From NCBI GenBank assembly GCA_964019055.1, contig OZ025216.1, forward strand, positions 9,194,914-9,258,913: DNA of 64,000 nt, written 5' to 3'. The position numbers were made by a program, and so were the translations under genes. The stretch comes from Anthopleura xanthogrammica (taxonomy: Eukaryota; Cnidaria; Anthozoa; Actiniaria; Actiniidae). The notes under the pieces were generated by a model. The model saw nothing but the letters and a program-made list of their open reading frames with translations, was not told the DNA's origin and made no database searches. The stretch's first letter is position 1. The number at the start of each line of letters is the position of its first letter. Below are positions 1 through 12,192 of this stretch, piece after piece.

Positions 1-1510
1 TATGATTTTGTTTTTTTCTACGTTGATTTTCAGTATATCTATAAAATCCCAAGCTTTCATGTCATTGACCCATCGTCAGGGGGTGTAAAAAAATGTAATG
101 TAGAAGAAACAAAAATATACTCGATATTAATGAAACCTAGACCGTATTAAAACTTTAAAATCTCTTTATAGGTGGACGTAATGTTTATAAAAATTCGTAT
201 TCCTGTCTGAAATATCAAAGCAAAATTGGTATGCTGTGTGGAAATGAAGAAGCTATGCTAAAGGAAAATGCAGCTATGATGAGAGTTAGGCAGGTTGAGC
301 GGAGATTGTAACTGAGTAGGCAAAACTTAGTTCTCAGCTCCCCTAGTATAGGTTATATTATCAAATGTAATATCCAACGAATTATAATCACATTTTTATT
401 TGCGCACAAACTATCGCTTTGAGTGGGAAAAATAAAACTCAGAAGCAAAGCAGGTGTCCAGTTGTTCTTTCCCCTTGATGATGATGATGATATTGATATG
501 ATGATGATGATGATGATATTGATATGATGATGATGATGGTGATGATGATGGTGATGGTGGTGCTGCTGATGATGATAATGATGATGGTGGTGCTGATGAC
601 GATGATGGTGATGATGATGATGGTGATGGTGATGATGGTGGTAGTGGTGATGATGATGGTGATGATGATGATGATGATGATGACGATGACGACGATGATG
701 ATGATGATGATGGTGGTGATGGTGATGATGATGATTGTGGTGGTAGTGATGACGATATGATGATGATGATGAGTTTATGAACTAATCTAAAATGTAAATA
801 CATATAATTCTTTTTTGAATTTTGACAAAAGTCGAACTCAAAACAGCATGTCTTTGCAAAACTGAGGTGTCATCCTTAGTAGCCCAGTGACTCGGGAAAC
901 GGTTATCTCTTTATTTCATTTTCCTACTCAATAATGAATATCATAGTAAATCTATACAAAATGTCGAAAACCTCTCTTGAAAACCTAGATTAACCTCAGA
1001 TACAGACTTTGTCAATTGTATATAAAACGTATAGGAAAATTATTCAATGAAAATTTAAGATGCTTGCGAGAAGTAAATATGGACAAAAAGTGGCACGATA
1101 TGGATGATAATATTTGACTGCCCATTGTTCAACTGCTTGGGTAAACCGTAAAATCTCGCGATCCATTGTTTTCTTTTATTCTTTATCAATTAACTGGTAC
1201 TAACTAAATCGTCAATTTTTTTCATGGGATAAATAAAATCACTCTTATGATATTTTGAGAAATAGCTTTTTGACATTGCACATTTTAATAAAGAGTGACA
1301 GTTAAAGTCATATTTATTTCTCCATGTTTGATTTTGTTTTCAAAGGAAACCAGTTATTTCCTTTGCTAAAAAAAAAATTTCTCAGGATTTTGATTTCAAT
1401 GAGAGAAAAAAAAAGCAGTTGCTACTTCGACTTTCTTGACAAAATCTTAAATCTTAAAGTATACATTAAATATGACATTCCACATCTCCCAGGTAAAATT
1501 TTATTCAAGA
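1..1510. repeat. duplicated 3'-flank segment, left copy
   Basis: This stretch matches 24545-26610 in the same order and orientation, broken by indels. Positions 1-180 match the DNA just after the stop codon of the discoidin/EGF gene, and 1165-1500 match 26230-26610 closely. It has no coding exon of its own. Because the right copy begins about 90 bp after a stop codon, the left copy is probably the 3' flank of a paralogous gene just outside the window (inference). The right copy holds about 215 bp (24747-24962) that the left one lacks. Confidence 0.8.
476..775. repeat. (GAT)n microsatellite
   Basis: Imperfect GAT/GGT trinucleotide array of about 300 bp. It yields long Met/Val or Ser/Pro reading frames on both strands that are not genes. 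A shorter array occupies the matching place in the right copy (25267-25432), so its length changed after the duplication. Confidence 0.9.
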
Positions 1511-1680
1511 ATTTTTAGAATTCTGAAGATTTCTCTACAACTTTATCTAAAGGTATATTTTTATTCGAGTATATGCTTTGATTCGGCTGCGGAAACTAAG
1601 TAGCGAAAGTCGAATGTGCTGCCAACTTCACCGTGGTTAACTATATCCCCTATAAAAAAGCCCCAATTCAAATTAATTAA

Positions 1681-1948
1681 CTGAATCTTTATGAGAAACT
1701 AAAACAAACAGATAATTTTTGATTTATTTATTTATTTATTGCTCACTTTTGGATATCAATGTGGGAACATCACAACACAACCAGGGTCAAATAAGTTCCA
1801 GAAATTGAATTTGTTTGAGTGAATCTTTATGAGGAACTAAAACAAACTGATAATTTTTTATTTATCTATTTATTTTTTTGCTTACTTTTGGATAACAATG
1901 TGGGAACATCACAACAGAACCAGGGTCAAATAAGTTCCAGAAATTTCC
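1681..1948. repeat. tandem duplication, two ~139-bp copies
   Basis: Copies at 1681-1819 and 1820-1948 share most bases, including a TTTA-rich run followed by a GTGGGAACATCACAAC motif. A diverged third copy lies at about 6550-6660. No coding sequence is seen. Confidence 0.75.
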
Positions 1949-2049
1949 GAATTGGAATTGGATTCACGGAACATCATTTTCGATTCACTATTTCTTGCTT
2001 TCATTTTTTTCTCACTTATACATCCCTAATAAATTGTTTTCATTTTTAA

Positions 2050-4165
2050 AAGGCGAAGATGAGTGAAAAATTCCGTTGAAAAGGAATATAATTTATTAGT
2101 TACAACGGAAAATTCACGGATCAACGGGAGTGAAATTGAATATTCATATCAAGCCCCAGCAACTATAGATGATGAAGCTGTTGAAGAGGAAAGCCCTGTG
2201 GGAGATGAGCTTTCACAGTTAATATCCTCGAGACAAAAGAACAGTAGAGGTCTACTAATGATGCACTTAAACATAAACAGTGTACAAAATAAATTCGAAG
2301 AGCTCCAGTTACTAGTACATCAGCTCAAAGCACAAGTTATCTTTCTGACCGAAACTAAAATCGACTCATCTTATCCGAACGATCAGTTCAAACTGGATGG
2401 ATTCAATCTATACCGAAACGACAGAAAAAAGGGAGGTGGAGGAATCATGGCATATTTCTCATCCAATTTAATATCAAGCAAGCTAAAACTTCCCAAAAAA
2501 TATGGCACATTCGAGTCCCTTGTGATTAAATCACGGTTCGGAAGTAATGATGTAGTAGTTCTTGGATTGTACAGACCACCTAAATCAAATGGAAGCGACT
2601 ATTATGTAAAGCTGGAAGATGAACTGAATGACATAGTTTCTTGGGCTGCTCTACAGACGAACTTCGTTGTTCTAACTGGGGATCTCAACCTCGATCGCCT
2701 CAAACCAGAACTTAGGGAAGGAAAAATCTTATGTGATCTTGAAGACGTGCATGACCTTACTTGTCTAATATCTAAGCCTACAAGAATAACAGAGAATAGT
2801 CAAACCTTACTAGATGTCATTCTTACAAATAAGCCTGAGCTATTCAAAGAAGCTATTGTACATGATCCTGGATTAAGTGACCATGCAATGGTGGTTGGGG
2901 TGATGAATGGAAATGCAGTCTGCCATCCCAGGAAAGTTGTTACCTTTAGGAACCTGAAGAAAATAGATGAGGAAAGCTTTCGAGAGGATCTGAGATCAGC
3001 ACCCTGGCATGTTGGAAATATCTTTGATTCTGTAGATGACCAATGCTATTATTGGGAATCACTGCTTAAGGACATTCTTGACGAACATGCACCGATTAAA
3101 AGAAAGAGGGTAAGAGAGACGGATGTGCCATACATGACAACGGAATGGAAGGATGCAATCAGGAAGAAGCGAAGATATGCTAAAAGGTTCTCGAAAAATC
3201 CAACACAAGAAAACTGTGAATTAAGAAATAGTTGGAGAAACATTGCCACTAAACTAAGACGTCAAGCAACCAAGGGATATTGGAAAAAGAAGACAGATGA
3301 TTTCAGCAAAAAACCAAGCGAATTCTACAAAACGTTCAAACCTTTTTTGAGTACCAATTCAAAGGTAAAGGACAAGCACATTACTTTAGAGAGAAATGGA
3401 CATGTAATGAGGGATCAATTAGAAGTAGCCAACTATTTTGTAAGTCACTTTTCTTCTGTGGCCAAGAAGATTGGAAGCACTGAATTACTTGAACTTCCCG
3501 AACAACAATTAAGGGAACATGCAAGCATCCAAACAATAAACAGTAATAAGAGGGTAGTTAATGGGCCCCATTTTGAAATTGACAGACTACATTGTGATGA
3601 AGTTATGAAGGCTCTAGGCGAATTAAATGCGAGGAAAGGTATGGGCTACGATCAAGTACCCAATATGGTTCTCAAGATGGGATGTGAGGAGCTTGCGCCA
3701 TCACTGACGTCTATTTACAACAAATGCATAGACGCTTGCTATTGGCCATGCGATTGGAAAAAAGGAGAATGGATACCTGTCTTCAAGAAGGACAGTATAT
3801 ATGATGTAAAGAATTACAGACCTGTTACGTTGCTATCTGCTTGTGACAAAGTGTTTGAAAAACTGTTAAGTAAACAAGTAACAGCATACATGGAACCTCG
3901 GTTGAGTAACAAGCTAACAGCCTACCGAAAGAAGCACAGCACAGAAACAACTCTCCTAAACATTGTCTCACATTGTCTCTAGACGTATATGCGGGGTCAG
4001 GGAAGGCCTATTACCTTCTCTTTTATTCATTTTATTTAACTGGGTATGATATGGGTTTTTTATTGGGTCTTAGATAGGTGTCCCCAATTAGCATACTATT
4101 TATATGTAAGCTAGATGATGTTGACACATAAATAAAGTTTATTATTATTATTATTATTATTATTG
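2050..4165 (+). mobile_element. non-LTR retrotransposon (CR1/jockey-like LINE), internally deleted
   Basis: An endonuclease plus partial reverse-transcriptase reading frame is followed within 200 bp by a LINE-type 3' end (AATAAAG followed by an ATT repeat at 4131-4164). Most of the RT domain is missing between 3982 and this tail, so the copy cannot move by itself. Flanking DNA on both sides resembles 6550-6850 in order, suggesting that the LINE landed in one copy of a duplicated segment (inference). Confidence 0.85.
2063..3982 (+). CDS. LINE ORF2: apurinic-type endonuclease and start of reverse transcriptase
   Basis: The frame has 639 codons. The first in-frame start-like codon at 2063 is GTG; the first true ATG lies about 66 codons further on, so the 5' end is probably truncated. 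Endonuclease/exonuclease/phosphatase hallmarks occur in order: HLNINS, LTETKID, LYRPP, LTGDLNLD and LSDHAMV. Near residue 580 the RT begins (NYRPVTLLSACDKVFEKLL), but the frame stops before the catalytic YADD-type box. Known members use the endonuclease to nick the target and prime reverse transcription. This copy is a retrotransposon relic, not a host gene. Confidence 0.85.
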   Translation: MKNSVEKEYNLLVTTENSRINGSEIEYSYQAPATIDDEAVEEESPVGDELSQLISSRQKNSRGLLMMHLNINSVQNKFEELQLLVHQLKAQVIFLTETKIDSSYPNDQFKLDGFNLYRNDRKKGGGGIMAYFSSNLISSKLKLPKKYGTFESLVIKSRFGSNDVVVLGLYRPPKSNGSDYYVKLEDELNDIVSWAALQTNFVVLTGDLNLDRLKPELREGKILCDLEDVHDLTCLISKPTRITENSQTLLDVILTNKPELFKEAIVHDPGLSDHAMVVGVMNGNAVCHPRKVVTFRNLKKIDEESFREDLRSAPWHVGNIFDSVDDQCYYWESLLKDILDEHAPIKRKRVRETDVPYMTTEWKDAIRKKRRYAKRFSKNPTQENCELRNSWRNIATKLRRQATKGYWKKKTDDFSKKPSEFYKTFKPFLSTNSKVKDKHITLERNGHVMRDQLEVANYFVSHFSSVAKKIGSTELLELPEQQLREHASIQTINSNKRVVNGPHFEIDRLHCDEVMKALGELNARKGMGYDQVPNMVLKMGCEELAPSLTSIYNKCIDACYWPCDWKKGEWIPVFKKDSIYDVKNYRPVTLLSACDKVFEKLLSKQVTAYMEPRLSNKLTAYRKKHSTETTLLNIVSHCL

Positions 4166-4908
4166 ATAAATCATCGCAATCGCGAGAATATAAAATGTTG
4201 AAAAAAATTTCAAATTGACCTAAGATGCATTGAAGCAAAAATTCTTATATATCTTTTGTAAACATTGATTATCAGATGCCAATCACTTGAAGCCCATCAA
4301 ATGCCCATCTGGTCTACAACTGATACAACTACGCAATGTTTGTTCAAGAAATTAAGACTCAGTTTCACCGAAGGACATTTAACACAAATATGGTCACAGG
4401 GTAGCCAGTTTAGCCAGTTCCGAAAGCACATAGATCTGTAACTCACCAAAGGCACTGAGCTCAATATAATCATTCATAACCCAGATATTCAGTCTTCCAA
4501 GTTTCATGGCTGTGTAGGCGCCTGTGTCAACTGGTCCTGATTATATAGTATCTGTTTTCGGTGTGTTTTACTCGTATAGCACCATCATTTGCCAGATCCG
4601 TTTTTTCTGAATTTAAGAAATACCTTAACATATCGAGTGGCCGTAGTCTAAAGTTTAATGGCAGGGTGTTTTTACAATGTGTTTTCATAAGAATTGTAGG
4701 TCCGTATCTCCGGAAGTCACGAACAACATGAAGTGGCAACGCTTCGATTGAGACACAACATCTTAATGGAGTACAAGGCTTTTTCTGCTCTCAAGAATTT
4801 TCTTCATATTTTCTTCCAGGACTATTTTTTTTAGAATGTATTTTCATAAATACTGCAGGTACCTTCGAAAGTAAAGATCATCGTGATGGCAACGTTTGGC
4901 TTACTAAT
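4166..4908. other. no gene seen; degenerate repeats
   Basis: No coding exon is recognised. Positions 4166-4320 resemble 6680-6850. A unit of roughly 150 bp (pyrimidine run, then a segment on the pattern ATAAATACTG..GGTAC..GGCAACG) recurs imperfectly at 4640-4740, 4780-4900 and 5185-5270. Confidence 0.4.
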
Positions 4909-5161
4909 CGCGATCCGGGGGGACTCCCATATATAGAAGATACCAAAATTCTCTTTCTAATAGTCATAACAATCGCCAGTTTCACCCCTAAATGGTACCA
5001 AATGACGCTAATTTTACCGCATATTAATTGGTTTTCGTTTAAATATCCTGAAAGGTACCAAATAACAAAAAATAACCCCTAAAAGGTATAGAACGAGCAT
5101 TCCTGCCCCTTTCATATCGGAGTCTTCCCCCCCCCCCCCCCCACCCCCGGGATCACGATCA
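4909..5161. mobile_element. MITE-like element with C/G-rich inverted ends
   Basis: The left end (ATCCGGGGGGACTCCCATAT) is the inverse of the right end, which reads TATCGGAGTC then a poly-C run and GGGATCACGAT. The interior is AT-rich and non-coding. It appears inserted into the degenerate repeat array around it. Ends are approximate. Confidence 0.6.
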
Positions 5162-5825
5162 GGCAAGTCATTAATGACGTACCCGAAGAAGTCGTTTCTG
5201 TCTGAACAATTTCTTTGCATTTTCCTCCAGAACTACTAGATGAGCTATGAGTAAATACTGTGATGTACTATTTTGCTTTGGTCGCAATTTTTTTTTCATA
5301 GTGTTATACGGATAAAAGATAACAATATCCCCTAAGAAGGCCCGATAATATTTTAACTGAATCTTTCCTGTTAAATGTCTTGCATTGCTTCTTCCCACTT
5401 GAGTCTAACTCGCTGAAGCAAGCAAAACAATTAGTAAAACAATTGTGAATGCGTCATTTACAAAACCTAATGCATGCGTGAATTAACCAATAATTCAGAG
5501 CGAATTTTGAAACTTTTTCCTTTTTATAATTGCTCTTATTTCTTCTTTTCCCAATTTCGATGATTATAATTTTTACAAATCTTATACCACGTTTATCGTA
5601 GATCATGATCACGTAGCTAAATTCATAGACCAACATCCTGCAATATAAAGTCTGCAATTGTAGCTGGTTTCGCAGGGAATCGCACGAACTCAACATATTC
5701 ACCTGGAATATCTTGAAATTGAAATTTGGATCGAATAAATATTCTTGTATGTTGTTTAAGTTTTTACTCTAAATATATGTGTGTTTGTGTGTCAAGATGA
5801 TCACTCAGACAAGTTGTAAAAAATA
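5162..5825. other. no gene seen
   Basis: AT-rich DNA with only short chance reading frames; no domain, splice structure or named repeat recognised apart from the repeat copy noted at 5185-5270. Confidence 0.5.
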
Positions 5826-6445
5826 AAGTCTTTGCATCTCATTATCTGCTCCAAATTGTGGTCAAACACTGACCACCAACCAGAAAGAATTCTATTGAAA
5901 AATTGCGATTCAGATGATGAACTTCCTGCATGAGACAGGAAATGGCGTCAAGTGAAACCCAGTAGTAGGTCATTTGGTTCTATTGATAATAAAAAATTAG
6001 AATAAAATTAAAAAAAAAAATGCAATATTGAAAAATCTAGCAATTCGGGGTTCCCACACTAGCGAGCCAAGAACCGTAGCAGCAGATTTCCGGTATTGAC
6101 AGAATCCCCTTGCACTATTTCCCAACCTGGGTCGTCAAAACAAAATAATTCTATTCTCTGTCATGAAATTGTGGCTGCCATCAGTTGGAGACCAAAATGG
6201 TCTTCCAGCGAGTTTTCGCCATACATTTACACTAAAAAATCGGGAACTTCGCTCCTCCATAGCTCGTTTCAGAAGTACCCTAATACTCCATATTTCCCGC
6301 TTTCACTTGACATCATTTCCTGTCTCTTGCGGAATGTTCATCAGCTGAATAGCAAGTTTCCAATAGAATTCTTTCTTGTTGACAGTAAATGGTGGTCAGT
6401 GCTTGACCACAATTTGGAGCAGATAATGAGATTCAAAGACTTTTA
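5826..6445. repeat. inverted repeat with ~140-bp arms
   Basis: Positions 5826-5960 are the approximate reverse complement of 6300-6445 (shared: CAAATTGTGGTCAA, ATTCTATTG, CAGGAAATG). The spacer is about 340 bp. A 124-codon frame at 6096-6470 runs through one arm and resembles no family I know. Probably a foldback or nonautonomous DNA element. Confidence 0.6.
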
Positions 6446-6984
6446 TCAGCTGATAGGAACCCTGCAATAAACATATAAGAACTTTTACTAGTTTTATCTT
6501 ATTATTTATTAGCATCATTACAGGTTAAATTTTTCCAATGTTTTCTTTTTCTCTTCTTTTAGTTTTACGTAACGTAACAATGTAGGGACATCACAAATAA
6601 GCAAGGCGTTCTAATCAGGTGACTGGTCAAGTAATTTCTGAAGCTGAATTGGGTTTTCGGACAAGCATTTCTATTTTATTGATATCGCAATCGCGCACCG
6701 CATCGAAATAAATTTTAGTTGATCTGTGAAGCATCAAAGCACAAATATGAGAAAATATGAATATATTTTTTGTAAACATTATATTTAATTTATCCAAAGA
6801 ATGTGCTGATATGCACTTTTGTTAGATGCCAATTGCTTGGAAATCATGTGCGGTCAAAAACTGGTAGAGCACAGATAGAACACAGAAAAAGTACTTAATA
6901 ACTTAAGTCAGTAAGTCAGCCAGGCTAATAATGCCCAGTCTCTTTACTATTCTTTAACACAATATCTTGGAACAGCGAGCAATG

Positions 6985-7212
6985 TTCAGACTGCTTGACA
7001 GGATTAATTTCTGGATCTTTCTCAGAATGTTCTTTGCTCGATCATTCCCAAACAGCTCTCTCATTCTTTTATTCTTTGACCAATTTCGTTCGAATACCCT
7101 CTGAGGAAGCCGGTCAACAACGATGTTTACTTGCTTAATCTCATATTCCGGGTACTGTTTCTTGAGTTCCCAACGGAGCGGTGCATACTTCAGAGTCTTC
7201 TCTTCTTCCCTT
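6985..7212 (-). pseudogene. LINE reverse-transcriptase C-terminal fragment
   Basis: The minus-strand frame reads KTLKYAPLRWELKKQYPEYE, then a segment ending in KILRKIQKLILSS-type residues and LNIARCSK. This resembles the C-terminal domain of LINE polyproteins found in cnidarian genomes. No upstream RT is attached. It is a dead fragment of the same general family as the pieces at 13420-13645 and 14409-14760. Confidence 0.55.
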
Positions 7213-7856
7213 TTTCCTCTATTTTCTATCCATCATTGATAATTTTCTATTCATTAATGCTTTCTCGCTAGATCTCATGTAACCAAGAAAAGACAGTTGG
7301 GCAAATCAAAACTCTCCAATACACTAGAATATAATTATACAATCTTGCTAAAACTTATAAATTATATTTTTACTTCTGGCATCACAAAAATGTTCAAACC
7401 TGGAGTTTGTCTTTTTGAGGGCAACGTAATTGAGTTAAAGACACAGTGGGTTATCATGAAGTTTCAACTGCAGCAGGAAGCAGTTCCAACTGTATTAACT
7501 ACAGGTATTTCCTGCTTTTTTCAACCACAGAGTGTTCTTCACCGTTTGCAACAAGTTTCATGATTGGTTTAAAAAACAATACATAGGATTAAATTGACAA
7601 TAGATTGGTCATCGAAACAAAACCAAACTTAACCTAATAAAAGAGGTCTATCCTATGGGGCCATCAAAAAGATGGTTTCGAATAGCGAAGTCTTACTGAG
7701 AGTGGGGATTAAGCAGACACAGAGCACGTCTTCAAGTCACGGCCATGAGAACTCTGTAGAAGCAATGAAAGAGCCAATCAGAACTGTTCTTAAATAGTTC
7801 ATGATATATAATGCCGTCATACTTTCCAAACTTGTCTGTACTCGTTTCGTGTTGGT
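7213..7856. other. no gene recognised; upstream flank
   Basis: Contains one 88-codon plus-strand frame (7297-7563) without recognisable domain or signal. The stretch is the 5' flank of the discoidin/EGF gene. Confidence 0.4.
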
Positions 7857-7865
7857 TATAAAAGG
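7857..7865 (+). promoter_or_regulatory. TATA box of the discoidin/EGF gene
   Basis: TATAAAAGG lies 59 bp before the start codon at 7924. Start of transcription 25-30 bp downstream would give a 5' leader of about 30-35 nt. The match is good and well placed, but transcription was not tested. Confidence 0.55.
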
Positions 7866-7923
7866 CCCTCAGTTTACTACTAGGACTAAATCGGTTTGCT
7901 GTCGTCACATGCAGAACAGCAAA

Positions 7924-10900
7924 ATGAAGGCTACATTTCTTCCACACGGGGTATTGAGTTTCTTCTTCTTCGTGTTGGTTATCTCAGTTCTTCTCCCAGG
8001 CTGCCAAGCTGATGGTAAGTACCAGATTTGATTTCTTTTGTTCGCCTCGTAACTTCGCTTGAACCTAAAGTGCTACTACCTAACGATCAAATTTTCGAAT
8101 TCGATTTTTTTGCTATTTTTCGAAAGTTTAATGTTTCTATATCCTGTCCAAACTGCTTTTTCGTACGAAGAGTCTTGTTGGCCTAATTAACACCATTTTC
8201 TTGCCACTCTCAAAGGAGTACAAACATTAATTGAATAAGAAAAATAATTCGAAGATTTAGGATTCTAGTGGTAGTGATATCAAGACGTGATAATGGGGAA
8301 TTATGAATTCGAGGAGACGGAGGTCCGTACAAAAAAGACCGAGGTCTGATATTTTCTCGTAAAGACCGAGCAAGCGAGGTTAATAAATCGTTTATTATAT
8401 GGCTGTTTTTTTTAGCTGCGTCGACAAAAAACACGCGAACTTCCGGTATGATTGGCCAGGTATCGATCGTTTCCAACTAGCAAAACACATCAAGTCAAAA
8501 TGTCAAATCGTGCGTTTATTACATCAGAAAACTGCTATTTTTTTTACACCAAGAACTTTAAAGACCCTTCAGACCGATGTCACAGAATTAAGTTCAAGCA
8601 TTTTAAATGTTTCTAAGTTGTATTTTTAAAACAATCGTAATAGAACTAAGCTCATTCATCGAAGTGGAACAAACTAAACAAGAACTTGTTTAACAGATGG
8701 TCTAGGTCGTTAGCTGGTAAGCTTTCAATCTCTGTGTTTTTTCCAAGGCTGTTTAAATATTTATGGAGTATGTTCATGTCTGATTTGGTTTTTCTAATCG
8801 TATTTTTAGCTTTCTGGTTTGTAACGAAGTTTTCAAATGTGTTATGTGTTTAAATAAAAAGTAGGAATATGTGTCTACATGAATTCAGTGTTTATTTGAA
8901 CGTGATAATTTTAACTAAAGCGGCTTCTTGGAGGAGGTACTAGTCCAGATAAAACATGGATTTATTTACGGACTGTTCTACAGTCGCCATAGATACATAC
9001 ACGGAACATTTTGACAGATGCCAATAACTGTTTGATTGACAGATGTCAAATGTGCATGAGATAATCCATGCACAAAAGAACAGATTGCCATCCAATCAAA
9101 TTCATCGCGGTTAATCATACACAGGAAGATTGAAATAAGTTATTCCTTTTGTGCACCAGTTGCTCTCACAAACAGCACTCGCGCAGTTCCAATGCCAAAC
9201 CATTATTATTATTATTATTATTATTATATTATTATTATTATTATTATATTATTATGTTATGGGTTAGGGCCAAAGTTTCTTTTGCACTCATACGTTCTGC
9301 TCTGCTTTTCCTTAGAGGATCAAGGTCTATACACTGTAAAAACTGCCTGGTTAAAACAACCCAAAAACATTGGTAGAATTCATGCACCTGAGATAACCAG
9401 TTTTTTTATGGTTGAAATAACCGTATTTATTGGTTATAAAAAAATTGGTTAATATAACCAAAAAATATTGGTTATTATGACCAATTATAACAACCTCATT
9501 TTATTGGTTATAATAACCAAATGCATTGGTTAATGTAACCATAGTGATATTGGTTGTTATGAACTATAACCTTTAGGTTATAACAACCTTACGACATTGG
9601 TTATAATAACCAAACGCATTGGTTAATGTAACCATAGTGATATTGGTTGTTATGAACTATAACCTTTAGGTTATAACAACCTTACGACATTGGTTATAAT
9701 AACCAAACGCATTGGTTAATGTAACCATAGTGATATTGGTTGTTATGAACTATTACCTTTAGGTTATAACAACCTTACGACATTGGTTATAATAACCAGA
9801 CGTATTGGTTAATATAACTAATTGTTTACTGTAAAGGCAATGCACCTGAGATAACCAGTTTTTTTTGGGTTACTTCCTGTCAATTCAACCAATTCATCAT
9901 GGTCAAAATTAAATTGGTAGTATGTACCATTAAAAATTGGTAGAAAATATCAATGCAAGGATCTTGAAGTATCAACACCAAAAACATGCAGTTCCAACTA
10001 AACAACATTTTTACTGACAATCCATTGGTTTCATTTCACAATATTAAATGGAAAATAAGTTTAACTTGTGCCAAGCATACAAATTTACAATAAACAACCC
10101 ATCCTTGGATGTAACCGAGGATTACCGAGGATGTAAACAACCTAGTATTATTAAGAACTAATTCAGTCTCTATGTTATTATATTAAAGACTATGGCTAAA
10201 TGGCCAACTGCCTACCAATGTCTTCAAAATCCTAAATTGCAAGCATTCAAGCCTTTTTATTTATGTTCAAGCTATGAATAAAACCTATTGAATCCTAACT
10301 ACCCAAACATTATTCTGATGAGTGAAACAAACCTAAAAAACCTCTGTAGATTATTTTTCAACTTTTTGTTGATGCTGGACATAGAATATGAAGGCAAGTT
10401 TGTAAAACTCTGATGACCAAAATCCCAAAATCCCCAGCAGTTTGAATTTGAATGACTGCAAATATTGAACATATTTCAACTGCATGGGGATTTGGAGATT
10501 TTGGATAATCATTACTAAGTGTCACAAAACTCCCTTAATATTCTATTTCCAGTATAAACAAAAAGTAGAAAACAAAATCTAGAGGTTTTTGGGTTCGCTT
10601 AACCCATTTGAATAAAGTTTGGGTAGTTCAGATTCCATAAGTATTAGAAATAAAACATTTTGGATTTGAAACAGGATGTTAAGTAAGATGTGATGGGTAC
10701 TCAGCTGATTTTCTTCTTAATTTGCTATACCAGTTCTTCAGTATTCAACTTATATCTGTAGAAGTAAAAAAACATAGCTCATCTTTAATAACAAGACTAG
10801 TACAGAAAGTTGAGTGGTCATTCAAGTTCTAATATCTGGAAATAGAAGAACTACAGTACTTCAGCAGTAGTTCAAATCTAAAAAATATTTCATCGATAAA

Positions 10901-12141
10901 CTTGACTCTCTCAAACTAGTAACATTTCTTATATTTAAGTCCTTAAATAAGAGATTATACTATAAGAGATTATAATCTCTTATCTGAGGTTACTTATAGT
11001 TTTGAGAGAATCATGTAGCTAGAGTGACTACTAACTCTGATGTAACCAAAGGCATTTATACGAGTAAAGAATTGCTTACCATTCGACTTGAAATGCGAAA
11101 CACCTTCTCCAAGTCATCTAGAAGTACTCCACTGATAATCCAGGAGGTTTATACGTTCAAAAGGCGATAAAAATTAGAGAAAAGAGCTAGAACACAAGAG
11201 CACCAACGACCGTTAACCGTTGAAAAATGGCGGGCTTCTTGCTAGACGCGATGCATGATGGGTATTTAGCCCTCGCAAGTAGTCATGGGACTCGTTCCCA
11301 GTTTCCTTCCAATCACCACTTAATTCGCTAAAATTACGCTAAAACCACAAAATATACATATTTTCGTGTTTCTTTTCGTATAGTGCAGGAAATCGTTCCT
11401 TGGTTGAGATTATAGCCATAAAAACGTGACATTTTAACTGTAGTATATAATCGAGTTTTGGTAGGATACCCGTTCATTGAAAGGGGCCCATGGAGGCAAA
11501 TATTACATTTCAGTTTAGTACCGAAACTCAGTTGAAACTGCAGATATGTCTGATCTCGTTCACAAATAAAAATTCCGGAATGATTTGGTCGAGCTGACAA
11601 CCCTATCCTTGGCAATATTAACAACCCCTTACATTTGGTTGTTATGACCTATCTTCTTTGGGTTAAAAAACTAACCAATTTTTTTTGGCTGTAACAACCA
11701 TAAAGATTGTATGAAAGCAAAATGCGTTTTTGAGGTGTTGTTTTTTATATAAAGAGAGCAAGTATCATAGGTTGTCTTGACCAAAATAGATCTGTTAATA
11801 ACAACCATATTGCTTTTGGTCATCTTATCGACCAATAAACAATCGGTCGTAATGACCGTTTCAATTGGTTATGAGTATGACGGTTGTTTCAACCAAAATA
11901 AATCTGGTAACAACTACCATATTGATTTTGGTTGTTTTCCCAACCAATAAGAAATTGGTTGAAATGACCATTTCGATTGGTTATAACCATTCTTTTTGGT
12001 TGTTTCAACCAGGCAGTTTTTACAGTGTAAGCAGAACAGTTGATACGAAAAATGTAGACATCTCCCTCGATAACGCTATTGCCCGAATGAGCTAGACTTT
12101 TATTTTTATATTTTTATTTCTATATATATATTTTAATTTAC

Positions 12142-12192
<51 letters not shown>

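Larger units (their letters stand above)
9332..12027. mobile_element. 2.7-kb nonautonomous TIR element flanked by TA
   Basis: The left end starts CACTGTAAAAACTGCCTGG and the right end is its exact inverse, with TA on both outer sides. Both subterminal regions are packed with short palindromes of the ATTGGTT..AACCAAT type. No transposase is present; the middle (about 9850-11600) is AT-rich and non-coding. The TA flank would fit a Tc1/mariner-like superfamily but does not prove it. Confidence 0.75.

Noticed and set aside
9511..9810. CRISPR array
   Set aside because: The units are tandem without unique spacers, and the host is an animal.
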